DNA of 64,000 bases from an uncultured Actinomycetes bacterium (GCA_903834515.1 CAILJM010000019.1:1-64000), one strand, 5' to 3'. Positions 1 to 8,265 are shown, counted from the stretch's first letter. A program made the numbers and translations. The notes: generated from the sequence alone by a model not told the origin.

Positions 1-152
1 GAGCCGTGGGCAATATCTGGAGTAGCTGCTGTTGCAATCTGGGCCGGAATCGCCCCAGCGAGCGTGCTCACCCCTGCTACTCCGGCGAGAAGACCAAGGC
101 GCAAAAGCGAGCGACGACTTAGATCTTCGGCTGATTCACGTGGATTGGTCAT
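1..152 (-). CDS. Tat-exported protein, N-terminal fragment cut by the window edge
   Basis: Reading the minus strand from an ATG at 152-150 gives 50 open codons running off the left edge. The N-terminus has a twin-arginine signal: SRRSLLRLG at residues 12-20, then an Ala/Gly/Leu-rich hydrophobic stretch and an Ala-rich possible cleavage region near residues 37-43. This predicts export of a folded, possibly cofactor-containing protein by the Tat system. The mature domain lies outside the window, so no function can be given. The start is supported by a TAGGAT hexamer six bases upstream. It is divergent from the TPR gene. Confidence 0.7.
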   Translation of the reverse strand, partial: MTNPRESAEDLSRRSLLRLGLLAGVAGVSTLAGAIPAQIATAATPDIAHG

Positions 153-158
153 ACCGCC

Positions 159-164
159 ATCCTA
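159..164 (-). promoter_or_regulatory. -10 hexamer TAGGAT of a leaderless promoter
   Basis: The hexamer reads TAGGAT on the minus strand and ends six bases before the ATG of the Tat-signal gene. This is the spacing expected if transcription starts at the start codon. Confidence 0.5.
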
Positions 165-234
165 CTTGTCAGCGATTCGTAGCACTTGCTTGCCCGTCGG
201 CGATAGTGTTCGGTTCATCTTCCACCAGAAGTAC

Positions 235-240
235 AGGAGG
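235..240 (+). promoter_or_regulatory. Strong ribosome binding site of the TPR gene
   Basis: AGGAGG lies nine bases before the ATG at 250. It decides the start of the TPR gene against the longer open frame beginning at 64, which would run over the divergent Tat-signal gene. Confidence 0.8.
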
Positions 241-249
241 GCTAACACT

Positions 250-1185
250 ATGAGCGATGACGATGATCTTGGCCAAGATGACATTCTGACTGAGGAAATG
301 CTTTGGGAGAGAATCCCTGAAGTAACCGGACTCGATCGTGCAAATACCTTCTACGAGTTGAGTGCCCGAATCTACGCGCGGGGTCAATATGACGAGGCCC
401 TTGCACTCGCTGAAACAGCTCGCGATATTTATGCAGAACTCGATCCTGAAACTTCTGTCGATGGATTGGCTCAGGCTTATTCGGCTATTGGTTATAACCT
501 CAATCAACTCAAACGTATGAACGAAGCTGCTGATGCGATGAGTAAGGCAGTGGATCTCCTTCGTGAATCTAAATCCCCTCTTGCAATTGATCTTGCATGC
601 ACCCTGGGTGAGTGGTGGTATTCATCTAAAGATTATGAAAAGACGATCGAATGCATGCGCGATTGTGTGCAGGAGCATCTCGTTGACGGAAACGATTCTG
701 GCGCGGCAAATGATCTCCATCTCATCGGATGTGCACTTCGTGAAATGAAGAACTTCACCGAAGCGACCGAGGCTTTTCAAGAAGCTCGAGCCCTCTTTAA
801 AAAGTTGAAAGAGGTCATCAATGTGGCTCGCTGCGATCAAAAAATCGCCCACTGCCTCACTGAACTTGGTGATGCTGAAGGCGCTCTTATCGCAGCTCAG
901 AAGTCGCTCGATGTCTTTGCAACTGCCCACGATCATCATCGCGAGACGTATTCATTACTTGAGCTTGGAAAGGCTCAAATCAATATCGGCAAAGCAGACG
1001 AGGGCTTGGCGACTCTTGAGCGAGTCCTTGATATCTCTACTGAAGGTTCCGAGAACAAGGACTTTGAATTCATCGTTGAAATAGAAGAGCGCATTGCGGC
1101 GGTCTTGAGAAGCTTGGGTCGTATCCCCGAGGCCGAGGAAATCGATCGTCGGATCGCCACGGTTAATGAGGTTTTGAAGGATTAA
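250..1185 (+). CDS. Tetratricopeptide repeat protein
   Basis: The 311-residue product starts with an acidic segment (MSDDDDLGQDD) and then consists almost wholly of about seven TPR-like helical hairpins from residue 30 onwards, for example ARGQYDEALALAETARDIY near 43-61 and MKNFTEATEAFQEARALF further on. There is no signal peptide or membrane segment, so it is probably a cytoplasmic protein-binding scaffold. The partner is unknown. Its neighbours are a divergent Tat-exported protein and a convergent RNA methyltransferase, and neither indicates a role. Confidence 0.8.
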   Translation: MSDDDDLGQDDILTEEMLWERIPEVTGLDRANTFYELSARIYARGQYDEALALAETARDIYAELDPETSVDGLAQAYSAIGYNLNQLKRMNEAADAMSKAVDLLRESKSPLAIDLACTLGEWWYSSKDYEKTIECMRDCVQEHLVDGNDSGAANDLHLIGCALREMKNFTEATEAFQEARALFKKLKEVINVARCDQKIAHCLTELGDAEGALIAAQKSLDVFATAHDHHRETYSLLELGKAQINIGKADEGLATLERVLDISTEGSENKDFEFIVEIEERIAAVLRSLGRIPEAEEIDRRIATVNEVLKD

Positions 1186-1194
1186 ATTCTCGCT

Positions 1195-1228
1195 TTAATG
1201 TAAGTGCTGGATCTTAATTTAAGTGCTG
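1195..1228. repeat. Imperfect 15-bp direct repeat, 19-bp period, at a convergent gene junction
   Basis: TTAATGTAAGTGCTG (1195-1209) and TTAATTTAAGTGCTG (1214-1228) differ at one base. The second copy covers the last codons and stop of the RNA methyltransferase gene; the first lies just beyond the stop. It looks like a small tandem duplication of the gene end. Confidence 0.75.
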
Positions 1229-1846
1229 CATTGCCCATGCATACATCGCGATTGCGGCAGCAGCACTTGCATTCATAGAGCGAGTCGATCCATATTGCCT
1301 AATAGCGAGAACGACTTCGCAGATATCGACGCCCTCATCAGACATACCTGCCCCCTCTTGCCCAAAGAACATGACACATTTTTCGGGTAGAGATGATTTT
1401 TCGAGCTCTTGAGATATTGGCAAATTATCTATGCCGATGATCGGAACACTATTCTCGTCACACCATTTTTTAAAATCAGCGACAGTGGGATGATGCAAAA
1501 CATGAAGATATCTATCTGTCACCATCGCGCCACGTTTATTCCAGTCACGCTTTCCGACGATATGTACCTTTGAGACGTTAAACGCATTTGCGGTTCGAAC
1601 CACTGATCCAATGTTGAGATCATGTTGCCAATTTTCAATTGCAATCTGAAGATCATGACGCTTTGTATCGAGATCCGCAACGATCGCTGCAACGCTCCAA
1701 TAACGATAGTGATCTAGGACATTTCGACGATCGCCATTCAGTAATAACTCAGGATCATATTGATCACCCTCGGGCCACGGCTCCGGATGTGGGCCGACTC
1801 CAACGACGGGGAAGAATTCCCCAGGTCCAATCTCTGCCTTGGTCAT
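1214..1846 (-). CDS. SpoU/TrmH-family RNA 2'-O-methyltransferase
   Basis: The 210-residue protein has the three SPOUT signatures in order. They are an N-x-G-S-x-x-R-T-A motif (NIGSVVRTANAF, residues about 77-88), FGQEGAGMSDE near residue 160, and STRSMNASAAAAIAMY near the C-terminus. The last two form the trefoil-knot S-adenosylmethionine site. Members methylate the 2'-hydroxyl of a tRNA or rRNA nucleotide; the target cannot be read from sequence. It is divergent from the carboxypeptidase gene and probably leaderless (TAGAGT six bases before the ATG). Confidence 0.88.
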   Translation of the reverse strand: MTKAEIGPGEFFPVVGVGPHPEPWPEGDQYDPELLLNGDRRNVLDHYRYWSVAAIVADLDTKRHDLQIAIENWQHDLNIGSVVRTANAFNVSKVHIVGKRDWNKRGAMVTDRYLHVLHHPTVADFKKWCDENSVPIIGIDNLPISQELEKSSLPEKCVMFFGQEGAGMSDEGVDICEVVLAIRQYGSTRSMNASAAAAIAMYAWAMQHLN

Positions 1847-1852
1847 GCGATA

Positions 1853-1858
1853 ACTCTA
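1853..1858 (-). promoter_or_regulatory. -10 hexamer TAGAGT of the RNA methyltransferase gene
   Basis: On the minus strand TAGAGT ends six bases before the ATG at 1846, predicting a leaderless transcript. Confidence 0.5.
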
Positions 1859-1877
1859 AATAGAAGGAGAGACAGGG

Positions 1878-1883
1878 CATAAT
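1878..1883 (+). promoter_or_regulatory. -10-like hexamer CATAAT of the carboxypeptidase gene
   Basis: CATAAT ends seven bases before the ATG at 1891. Together with the opposing TAGAGT at 1853-1858 it makes a compact divergent promoter pair in a 44-base spacer. Confidence 0.4.
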
Positions 1884-1890
1884 CCTCCTC

Positions 1891-3069
1891 ATGCATCCGG
1901 TGAGAATAAGCGTGAAACGGGCGATCTTCGGATTAGCGCTCATCGCACTCGGATCGATGACTCTTACGCAGGCAAGCGCGCTGGAAATTCCGCAATCATT
2001 TATTGAACTTGCGCAATCTCCCACTCTTAATCACCCAGGAATTCTCGTTGTAGATCCAAATAGTGGCGAAACAATTTTTTCTGATGCTCCTGACACATTG
2101 CGCGCACCCGCATCAGTACTCAAACTTATTTCAACCACAACTGCACTCAAAGCCTTTGGGGCTGATCAGAAATTCATCACAACGATTAACTCCACAGCGA
2201 AACCAAGCGTCTTTGTCTTGATGGGTGAAAGCGACCCTTGGCTTACAGATAGCAAATTTGAAGCGAAGAAATATCACCGTGCTTTTGCACCGGCCTTAAT
2301 AAGCAAGGTTTTGGCTAGCCACCCTCACCTTCGTCGAATAACTCTCTACTATAAAGATGTATATGGGCTAGATATCTCTTCCTTGCAGCGGTACTACCGA
2401 AATCGAGTGCGGATAGTTGCTCATCAACTTCCTGGCGCGTCAGCAGCCCAGGCACTCATTAAAGAACCCATCGCAAGCATCTCCTCGCCGCCGTTGAGCG
2501 AGATTATTCAATTTACGCTCTTGTGGAGCGATAACGTGCTCGCTGATCGACTAGCCCACTCAGCGGCACACAAACTGGGATTGCCAAGTGGTATCGAAGG
2601 CGTTCAGGCTGCCTTTGAGAAGACGCTCAAGGAATTAAATGTCTCAAGCGAGGGTCTTGCTGTGCAGGATGGGAATGGTCTCTCACATCAAACCCGGGTC
2701 TCGGCCCGAACAATCGCCTCTTTATTGGTAGAGATAAAGAAGCAACCAGATCTCAAGGTTATTTATGATGGCTTGCCCACGGCCGGTGAGACGGGAACTC
2801 TCAAAACTCGATTTGTTACCGATGCGCCTTCGGCAGTTGGGCTCGTTAAGGCTAAAACGGGCTGGATTGATAACACGGTAAGCCTGGCTGGCTATGTAAC
2901 AGTCGGGGAGCAGCAATACATCTTTGCTGTGATTGCAGATCGAATCACCAATCGCGAGAGCGCTCGAAGTGCTGCCCGAGTGACGATCGACAAGATGCTC
3001 AGCACTATTGCAAAGCCCGACCCATTGCTCCCAAGCGAGAGCGCTTCTCCGAGCGCGACCAATCCGTAA
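1891..3069 (+). CDS. dacB: D-alanyl-D-alanine carboxypeptidase/endopeptidase, PBP4 family (peptidase S13)
   Basis: This 392-residue exported enzyme trims or cleaves D-Ala-containing peptidoglycan peptides. A Sec signal covers residues 1-30, ending in ASA. The penicillin-binding motifs are present: SVLK at 75-78 with the catalytic serine, SDN near 210, and KTG at 322-324. The protein ends in a Ser/Pro-rich tail. In many actinobacteria dacB lies directly before tilS-hpt-ftsH. Here it is about 5 kb away from tilS, separated by ctaB, metZ, an ABC exporter and an NlpC/P60 gene, which suggests rearrangement. Confidence 0.88.
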   Translation: MHPVRISVKRAIFGLALIALGSMTLTQASALEIPQSFIELAQSPTLNHPGILVVDPNSGETIFSDAPDTLRAPASVLKLISTTTALKAFGADQKFITTINSTAKPSVFVLMGESDPWLTDSKFEAKKYHRAFAPALISKVLASHPHLRRITLYYKDVYGLDISSLQRYYRNRVRIVAHQLPGASAAQALIKEPIASISSPPLSEIIQFTLLWSDNVLADRLAHSAAHKLGLPSGIEGVQAAFEKTLKELNVSSEGLAVQDGNGLSHQTRVSARTIASLLVEIKKQPDLKVIYDGLPTAGETGTLKTRFVTDAPSAVGLVKAKTGWIDNTVSLAGYVTVGEQQYIFAVIADRITNRESARSAARVTIDKMLSTIAKPDPLLPSESASPSATNP

Positions 3070-3076
3070 TAAGCCT

Positions 3077-3082
3077 TAGAGT
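3077..3082 (+). promoter_or_regulatory. -10 hexamer TAGAGT of ctaB
   Basis: TAGAGT ends seven bases before the ctaB ATG at 3090. There is no Shine-Dalgarno sequence, which fits a leaderless start. Confidence 0.45.
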
Positions 3083-3089
3083 TCTCCTC

Positions 3090-3974
3090 ATGTCCTCGAC
3101 AACAGCAAGCCGCAAGAGTGTCATAAGCCCATACGTGGCGCTGATGAAGCTTCGGGTAGTTGAGCTGCTATTAGTTACCACGCTTCCTGCGCTCTTCTTA
3201 GCGGCGCATGGCGTGCCAGGCCTCAAAGTTACAATTGCGACTTTGCTCGGTGGAACTCTCGCAGCAGGTGCTTCAAATGCTTACAACATGGTTATTGAGG
3301 TTGAATCAGATCGATTGATGGCTCGCACAAATAAGCGACCACTCGTCAATGGCGACATCACAAAAACTGCTGCAATGATATTTGCCACCGCCATCACAAT
3401 TATTTCACTCGCAATCTTTTATATTTTTACAACAGTGTGGGCGACAATTCTGACAGCGCTTGCAATCGCCTTTTATGTTCTCTTCTACACAATGGGACTC
3501 AAGCGTCGTACTTCTCAAAATATTGTCTGGGGAGGCATCGCAGGATGCATGCCTGTGCTTATTGGTTGGGCAGCGATCACTAATTCACTTTCACTGACCG
3601 CATGGCTCTTCTTCGCTCTCATATTCTTTTGGACTCCACCTCATTTTTGGGCTTTGGCCATTAAATACAAAGATGATTACGCCGCCGCTGGAATACCTAT
3701 GTTGCCGGTCGTTGCGACACTTCGTAATGTTCAAATGCAGATGCTCTTTCACACTACAGGAATGTTTTTAACTTCTTTAGCTGTGGTGCAAAGTGCACAC
3801 CTACCGTGGTGGACGGCGGCTGTGACTTTTATTCTGGCGCTTGGATTTGGAACAACTCTTACGAAGATCAATAGCCCGGAATCAGAGAAGTCGGCGGCAA
3901 AACTCTTTCACTGGTCTATTACCTATTTGAGCGCCTATTCAGTGCTCTTAGTAGCCGGAGTCTTACTGAGCTAA
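3090..3974 (+). CDS. ctaB: Protohaem IX farnesyltransferase (haem O synthase)
   Basis: This 294-residue UbiA-superfamily membrane protein transfers farnesyl to haem B to give haem O for haem-copper oxidases. About eight to nine hydrophobic segments are visible. The first prenyl-diphosphate site is NMVIEVESD followed by a basic RTNKRPL. The second region, DDYAAAGIPMLPVV, is typical of CtaB. In the usual N-x3-D-x3-D motif the first aspartate is glutamate here. The gene is convergent with metZ and stands apart from oxidase genes, but fits the respiratory content of the window. Confidence 0.9.
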   Translation: MSSTTASRKSVISPYVALMKLRVVELLLVTTLPALFLAAHGVPGLKVTIATLLGGTLAAGASNAYNMVIEVESDRLMARTNKRPLVNGDITKTAAMIFATAITIISLAIFYIFTTVWATILTALAIAFYVLFYTMGLKRRTSQNIVWGGIAGCMPVLIGWAAITNSLSLTAWLFFALIFFWTPPHFWALAIKYKDDYAAAGIPMLPVVATLRNVQMQMLFHTTGMFLTSLAVVQSAHLPWWTAAVTFILALGFGTTLTKINSPESEKSAAKLFHWSITYLSAYSVLLVAGVLLS

Positions 3975-3977
3975 TTA

Positions 3978-5204
3978 TTAAGCGAGAGCTTGCTCAAGAT
4001 CCTTGATGAGATCTGAGGAGTGCTCTAGGCCCACTGAGAGCCGTGCAAGCGCATCACTAATTCCAAGATCTTCCCGAATTTCAGGGGCGAGGCGACGATG
4101 CGTTGTGGAAGCCGGGTGAGTGATAAGTGATTTGCTATCACCGAGATTATTCGAGATATCGATAACAACTAATTTGTTCATCGTTTTAAAGAGTTCCGGC
4201 TGTCCGCCCTTTAAAGTGAAACTCAAGGTAGTACCGCCGCCATTCATCTGGCGAGCGTTAATTTCAAATCCAGGGTGGCTCTTAAGGCCAGGATAGTTAA
4301 CGGCTTCGACCTTTGGATGAGCAGAGAGAAATTCAGCGACTGCTTGGGCGTTTGCATTCATGCGCTCGACTCGCATACCCATCGTCTCGAGTGATTTGAG
4401 AAGTATCCATGCATTAAAGGCGCTGAGATTAGGACCGGTATGACGTGCAAAAGGTTGGAAGTGCTCATTAATGTATTTGGCTGATCCAAGAATTGCTCCG
4501 CCGAGGACTCTTCCTTGCCCATCAATATGTTTTGTTGCCGAATACATGATGACATCAGCGCCGTGCTCAAGTGGCTTTTGAAGTACCGGTGAGGCCATGA
4601 CGTTATCAACGATGACGGTTGCTCCAACTTTATGAGCTAGTTCGCTCACCATTGAAATATCAACGATCTCGAGCACCGGGTTACTTGGAGTTTCTATGAA
4701 GACAACTTTTGTTGGGAGACTTAATGCCTTCTCCCAATCCGCTTTCACGCTTCCCTTTACAAATTCGACAGTGACTCCCCACTTAGGAAGAATCTCTGAA
4801 AGCACCACATAGCAAGAGCTAAACATCGAAGCCGAAGCAACAACGTGATCGCCCTGTGAAACCAAGCAAGCCACTGAGGCGAACATGGCAGACATTCCAG
4901 ATCCAGTTGCTGCGCAAAGTTCGGCGCCCTCGAGCGCTGCTAACCGCTTTTCAAACATGGCAACTGTTGGGTTGTGGAATCGACTGTATAGGAAGTGATC
5001 TGTCTCGTCAGCAAAGGAGGCGACTGCTTCTTCGGCAGTGTTGTAAGTAAAGCCAGAGGAAAGGTAGAGAGCTTCACCCGTTTCGCCGAATCCGGATCGA
5101 GCCAAGCCACCGCGTACGCTCGTTGTATCTGGGTGCATCTGCCAATTCGGGGTTTTACCGTCAATATTCTCGCGATATCCCCAAGGACGCTCAGAGTGAG
5201 TCAT
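3978..5204 (-). CDS. metZ: O-succinylhomoserine sulfhydrylase (PLP enzyme)
   Basis: The 408-residue protein belongs to the Cys/Met-metabolism PLP family and should make homocysteine from an O-acylated homoserine and sulfide. The PLP lysine is K225 in YSATKHIDGQGR, a sequence typical of MetZ. The substrate-side motif YSRFHNPT lies at 73-80. Direct sulfhydrylation suits an organism that lives on reduced sulfur. Cystathionine gamma-synthase is the main alternative. The ATG at 5204 is supported by a -10 hexamer TATCAT six bases upstream, which leaves no room for a leader riboswitch. Confidence 0.88.
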   Translation of the reverse strand: MTHSERPWGYRENIDGKTPNWQMHPDTTSVRGGLARSGFGETGEALYLSSGFTYNTAEEAVASFADETDHFLYSRFHNPTVAMFEKRLAALEGAELCAATGSGMSAMFASVACLVSQGDHVVASASMFSSCYVVLSEILPKWGVTVEFVKGSVKADWEKALSLPTKVVFIETPSNPVLEIVDISMVSELAHKVGATVIVDNVMASPVLQKPLEHGADVIMYSATKHIDGQGRVLGGAILGSAKYINEHFQPFARHTGPNLSAFNAWILLKSLETMGMRVERMNANAQAVAEFLSAHPKVEAVNYPGLKSHPGFEINARQMNGGGTTLSFTLKGGQPELFKTMNKLVVIDISNNLGDSKSLITHPASTTHRRLAPEIREDLGISDALARLSVGLEHSSDLIKDLEQALA

Positions 5205-5210
5205 ATGCGA

Positions 5211-5216
5211 ATGATA
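5211..5216 (-). promoter_or_regulatory. -10 hexamer TATCAT of metZ
   Basis: TATCAT on the minus strand ends six bases before the metZ ATG. It lies inside a 29-base divergent spacer shared with the ABC exporter operon. Confidence 0.55.
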
Positions 5217-5221
5217 CGCGC

Positions 5222-5227
5222 TACTGT
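5222..5227 (+). promoter_or_regulatory. -10 hexamer TACTGT of the ABC exporter operon
   Basis: TACTGT ends six bases before the ATG at 5234. It is only five bases from the opposing metZ -10 element, so the two promoters probably compete for polymerase. Confidence 0.5.
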
Positions 5228-5233
5228 CAGTAC

Positions 5234-6151
5234 ATGAATCAGAGCTCCGAATTGGCGATCTCGGTAACCGATCTCACCAAGGTTTATGGCGAACGCACTG
5301 CGCTCTCACATGCCACCTTTAGCGTTCCGCTTGGGACAGTCTGTGGTTTTGTTGGTCCTAATGGCTCTGGCAAGACAACGACAATTCGAATGTTGCTCGG
5401 TCTAATTTCGCCTACTGGCGGAACCGGCACAGTTCTAGGCCACAATATTTCGCACCCTGAAAAGTACCTTCCCAAAGTTGGCGCAATGATTGAAGGGCCG
5501 GCCTTCTATCCAGCGCTCTCTGGTCGCGAGAATTTGCGAGTACTCGCATCCCTTGGCGGATTTGATCAAGCGGTCGTCGATCCGCTTCTTGAGCGGGTAG
5601 GACTCGGTGATCGAGGTGGATCAAAGTTCAAGACATATTCATTGGGCATGAAGCAGCGACTTGGTATCGCCGCCGCGCTTCTGCCATCTCCGAGATTGCT
5701 CGTCCTTGATGAACCAACAAATGGTTTAGATCCAAATGGTATTCACGAAGTGCGCTCGCTTATCAAAGATTTAGCAGAGGGCGGCACTAGCGTCTTCGTC
5801 TCATCACATTTACTCTCTGAGTTAGAGATGATCGCAGAACACCTAGTGATGCTTCGACAAGGCAAGGTGATATTTAATGGAAAGACAGCGGATCTTCTTT
5901 CCGCACAGCAACCTGTTTTGATCGCTCGACCAGAGTATTCGGTCGATCTGCCAAAGTTAATCGAGATAGTGAAGGCAAGTGGTCACGAGCTCACTTCCCA
6001 CGATGGTGCTGCACATATCTTGTCTCCCGCAGATTGGGGTGCGGCACTCAACCGCCTCGCCTTCGAAGCAGGAATAACTTTGGCTTCACTGACTTCGGTA
6101 CTTCCCACACTTGAAGAGACCTTCTTTGAAATGACAGGAGATAGCGAATGA
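5234..6151 (+). CDS. ABC-2 type exporter, ATP-binding subunit
   Basis: The 305-residue ATPase has Walker A GPNGSGKTT (41-49), an ABC signature region YSLGMKQRLGIA, and Walker B LLVLDEPTNGLDP. It resembles the drug or antibiotic exporter (DRA) ATPases, with a C-terminal extension of about 80 residues. I chose the ATG at 5234, not the longer frame from 5123, because the longer form would overlap metZ and the hexamer TACTGT sits six bases upstream of 5234. It overlaps the permease gene by ATGA at 6148-6151, so the two are translationally coupled. The substrate is unknown. Confidence 0.88.
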   Translation: MNQSSELAISVTDLTKVYGERTALSHATFSVPLGTVCGFVGPNGSGKTTTIRMLLGLISPTGGTGTVLGHNISHPEKYLPKVGAMIEGPAFYPALSGRENLRVLASLGGFDQAVVDPLLERVGLGDRGGSKFKTYSLGMKQRLGIAAALLPSPRLLVLDEPTNGLDPNGIHEVRSLIKDLAEGGTSVFVSSHLLSELEMIAEHLVMLRQGKVIFNGKTADLLSAQQPVLIARPEYSVDLPKLIEIVKASGHELTSHDGAAHILSPADWGAALNRLAFEAGITLASLTSVLPTLEETFFEMTGDSE

Positions 6152-6939
6152 TCCATGTGATCTCAGCCGAGATGCGTAAATTGCGTCGGCCAACGCTCTT
6201 GCTTTCGACAATGGCGATCGTCACAGTTCTTACTGCGCTCTTCACATTCCTCACCTTTTGGCGCGTTGGCAACCCAAATGGAAATGGCCGTCGCGGCGAG
6301 ATTGTTACCGCACAATTCCTCAGCACTCCCCACGGGCTTGTCTATGGCTTTAACATTGTTGCCTTCTTACTTGGGATCGTCGCCCTTTGTATCTTTGCAT
6401 CCCAAACTGCGCAGGAGTACACATACGGGACACTTCGCAATCTCTTAGTGCGACAACCCGCAAGAATGAAGATTCTTGGCGGTAAATACATATCGATGAT
6501 CCTCTTTGCAGTGTTGATGGTTCTGCTCTCACTTATCTCGAGCATTCTCATGGCCTATGCGCTTGCTGGGCACTCACATGTCAATACTTCTTCATGGAGT
6601 ACAAGCGCAGGACTTTCGGCGATGGCCACTTCAGTTGGCAATGTTCTACTCAGCGTAAGTTGCTTTGGAACAATCGGAATGATTCTCGGCCTACTCTTTA
6701 GATCTCCAATTAGCGCAATCGCAACAGGTGTCATTTGGTTCCTCATCCTTGAAAATATCCTCGCCGGGGTTGTTACCAGCACAGCGAAGTGGCTACCGGG
6801 TCAGAACATTACAAACCTAACGACGAGTGAAAACTTCACATTCTCCTATCAGCACTCACTCATTCTTGATGGAATCTATATCTTTGTGAGCGCCTCAATC
6901 GTCGCGATACTCTTCAAGCGTAGGGATGTCGCTAACTAG
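6148..6939 (+). CDS. ABC-2 type exporter, membrane subunit
   Basis: The 263-residue product is hydrophobic with about six membrane segments. It begins with a short cytoplasmic end (MIHVISAEMRKLRRP) typical of ABC-2 permeases, and the motif AQEYTYGTLRNLLVRQP is the usual cytoplasmic loop of these proteins. It forms a transporter with the preceding ATPase. Export of a lipid, peptide or toxic compound is possible; nothing nearby identifies the substrate. Confidence 0.85.
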   Translation: MIHVISAEMRKLRRPTLLLSTMAIVTVLTALFTFLTFWRVGNPNGNGRRGEIVTAQFLSTPHGLVYGFNIVAFLLGIVALCIFASQTAQEYTYGTLRNLLVRQPARMKILGGKYISMILFAVLMVLLSLISSILMAYALAGHSHVNTSSWSTSAGLSAMATSVGNVLLSVSCFGTIGMILGLLFRSPISAIATGVIWFLILENILAGVVTSTAKWLPGQNITNLTTSENFTFSYQHSLILDGIYIFVSASIVAILFKRRDVAN

Positions 6940-7036
6940 CGGATTCTGATAATTAATAAGGCTTATCGCGAGTGATTTGCACCCTTTTTGAAGCTCTGCA
7001 CCGTAAAATTGCGCAGAACCCCAAGGAGAGTCTTTC

Positions 7037-8245
7037 GTGAAAAATCGCTTTACCGTTATCGCCGTCGTTGGTGCGCTTCTCTGCACCGGCGTAACGATTG
7101 ATGCATCACAGGCAAAGACTCCAAAACCTACAAAGGCTCAGATTGACGCGGCAAAGGCTGCAGAGGCGGCGAAACAAGCTGCAGCAAATGCAGCAGCATC
7201 AAAATTAAGTGCAGCGCAGGGGACTCTTCGCCAACTTTCGGCGATCGCGAGTGCGGCGCAGGCACAGTATGTAAAGGCACAGAGTGATCTCAAGATTGCA
7301 ACAACCCATGCGCAATTAGCTGCCGCCCATGCTGCGCTCACAGCTGCAGCTGTCGCCGAGCAGAATCGTCAGATCGGTCGAATGGCACAGAACGCGTACA
7401 TCATGGGCTCTGGATTTACCGATATTGAATCGGTATTACGTTCTGATGGTCCACAAGATTTAATTGATCGACTCAATACTCTCAATCAACTTGGCGCTAG
7501 TAACTCAACTGCGTTAAAACGTTACCAAGCTGCAATGGTTGTGGCGAAGGCCGCTCAGGTAGAGGCAGATCGCACCAAGGCGATTCAGATTGTTGCAACA
7601 GCAAAGGTGGCGGCCGCAAAGAAAACTGCCGATGATGCGAAGGCAATTCAGCAAAAAGAAGTGAATAAACTTCTTGCGATTGAAAACCAATTAATGGCTG
7701 AGCTCGCGAAGGCTAGAAGTATTCGTCTCACGTTGGAACAACAATTGCAACTAGCACAACTAGAAGAAGCAAATGCTGCAATCGCTTCAACAACGAAGTA
7801 TCAAGCAAAGATCTGGCCAGACCGTGGCTTCAAGGGTCGATCAACAACGCGATCGACAGATGCGATTCGAGCTGCAGCAGTTGCGTATGCGAAGATTCAA
7901 GTGCTTGCACGTAAGCCTTATGTGTGGGGCGCACAGGGTCCAAGTACCTTTGACTGTTCAGGACTTGTCTATGCCGCTTATAAATCTGCTGGGCTTGGAT
8001 ATCCAAACTGGTCCAGGCTCAACGCTGCACTCTATTTTGTCGATACAAAGCGAGTGCCGCTCAATGCGCTCATTCCCGGCGACCTTCTCTTCTACTCTTT
8101 TGATGGCAGCGTTCAAAATATTCACCACATCACCATTTATGCCGGAAACGGCATGATGTGGGAGGCAAACTCTAAGAAGAGGGGCCTCTTGTACTCCAAT
8201 ATTTACAGTATTCAGGGTCTGATGCCTTCGGGTGGACGGGTCTAA
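7037..8245 (+). CDS. Secreted NlpC/P60 peptidoglycan hydrolase with coiled-coil stalk
   Basis: The 402-residue protein has a signal peptide (residues 1-26) and a long Ala/Lys/Gln-rich coiled coil (about 27-260). A C-terminal NlpC/P60 domain carries catalytic Cys307 in DCSGL, a histidine in the HH pair 363-364, and a likely third polar residue Asn378. This architecture matches actinobacterial RipA/RipC-type endopeptidases that cut stem peptides during cell separation. It starts with GTG after AAGGAG (7023-7028). It sits where dacB usually precedes tilS. Coiled-coil autoinhibition is inferred from relatives. Confidence 0.9.
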   Translation: MKNRFTVIAVVGALLCTGVTIDASQAKTPKPTKAQIDAAKAAEAAKQAAANAAASKLSAAQGTLRQLSAIASAAQAQYVKAQSDLKIATTHAQLAAAHAALTAAAVAEQNRQIGRMAQNAYIMGSGFTDIESVLRSDGPQDLIDRLNTLNQLGASNSTALKRYQAAMVVAKAAQVEADRTKAIQIVATAKVAAAKKTADDAKAIQQKEVNKLLAIENQLMAELAKARSIRLTLEQQLQLAQLEEANAAIASTTKYQAKIWPDRGFKGRSTTRSTDAIRAAAVAYAKIQVLARKPYVWGAQGPSTFDCSGLVYAAYKSAGLGYPNWSRLNAALYFVDTKRVPLNALIPGDLLFYSFDGSVQNIHHITIYAGNGMMWEANSKKRGLLYSNIYSIQGLMPSGGRV

Positions 8246-8265
8246 CCCTTCGCCCTTTTTCTCTT

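Noticed and set aside
64-249. 5' extension of the TPR gene to an ATG at 64
   Set aside because: The extension overlaps the divergent Tat-signal gene, is unlike the TPR region in composition, and a perfect AGGAGG precedes the ATG at 250.
5123-5233. 5' extension of the ABC ATPase into metZ
   Set aside because: It lies within metZ on the other strand, adds no homologous sequence, and the internal ATG at 5234 has a -10 hexamer at the right distance.
5205-5233. SAM or cobalamin riboswitch in front of metZ
   Set aside because: The spacer is only 29 bases and the transcript appears leaderless, so there is no room for an aptamer.
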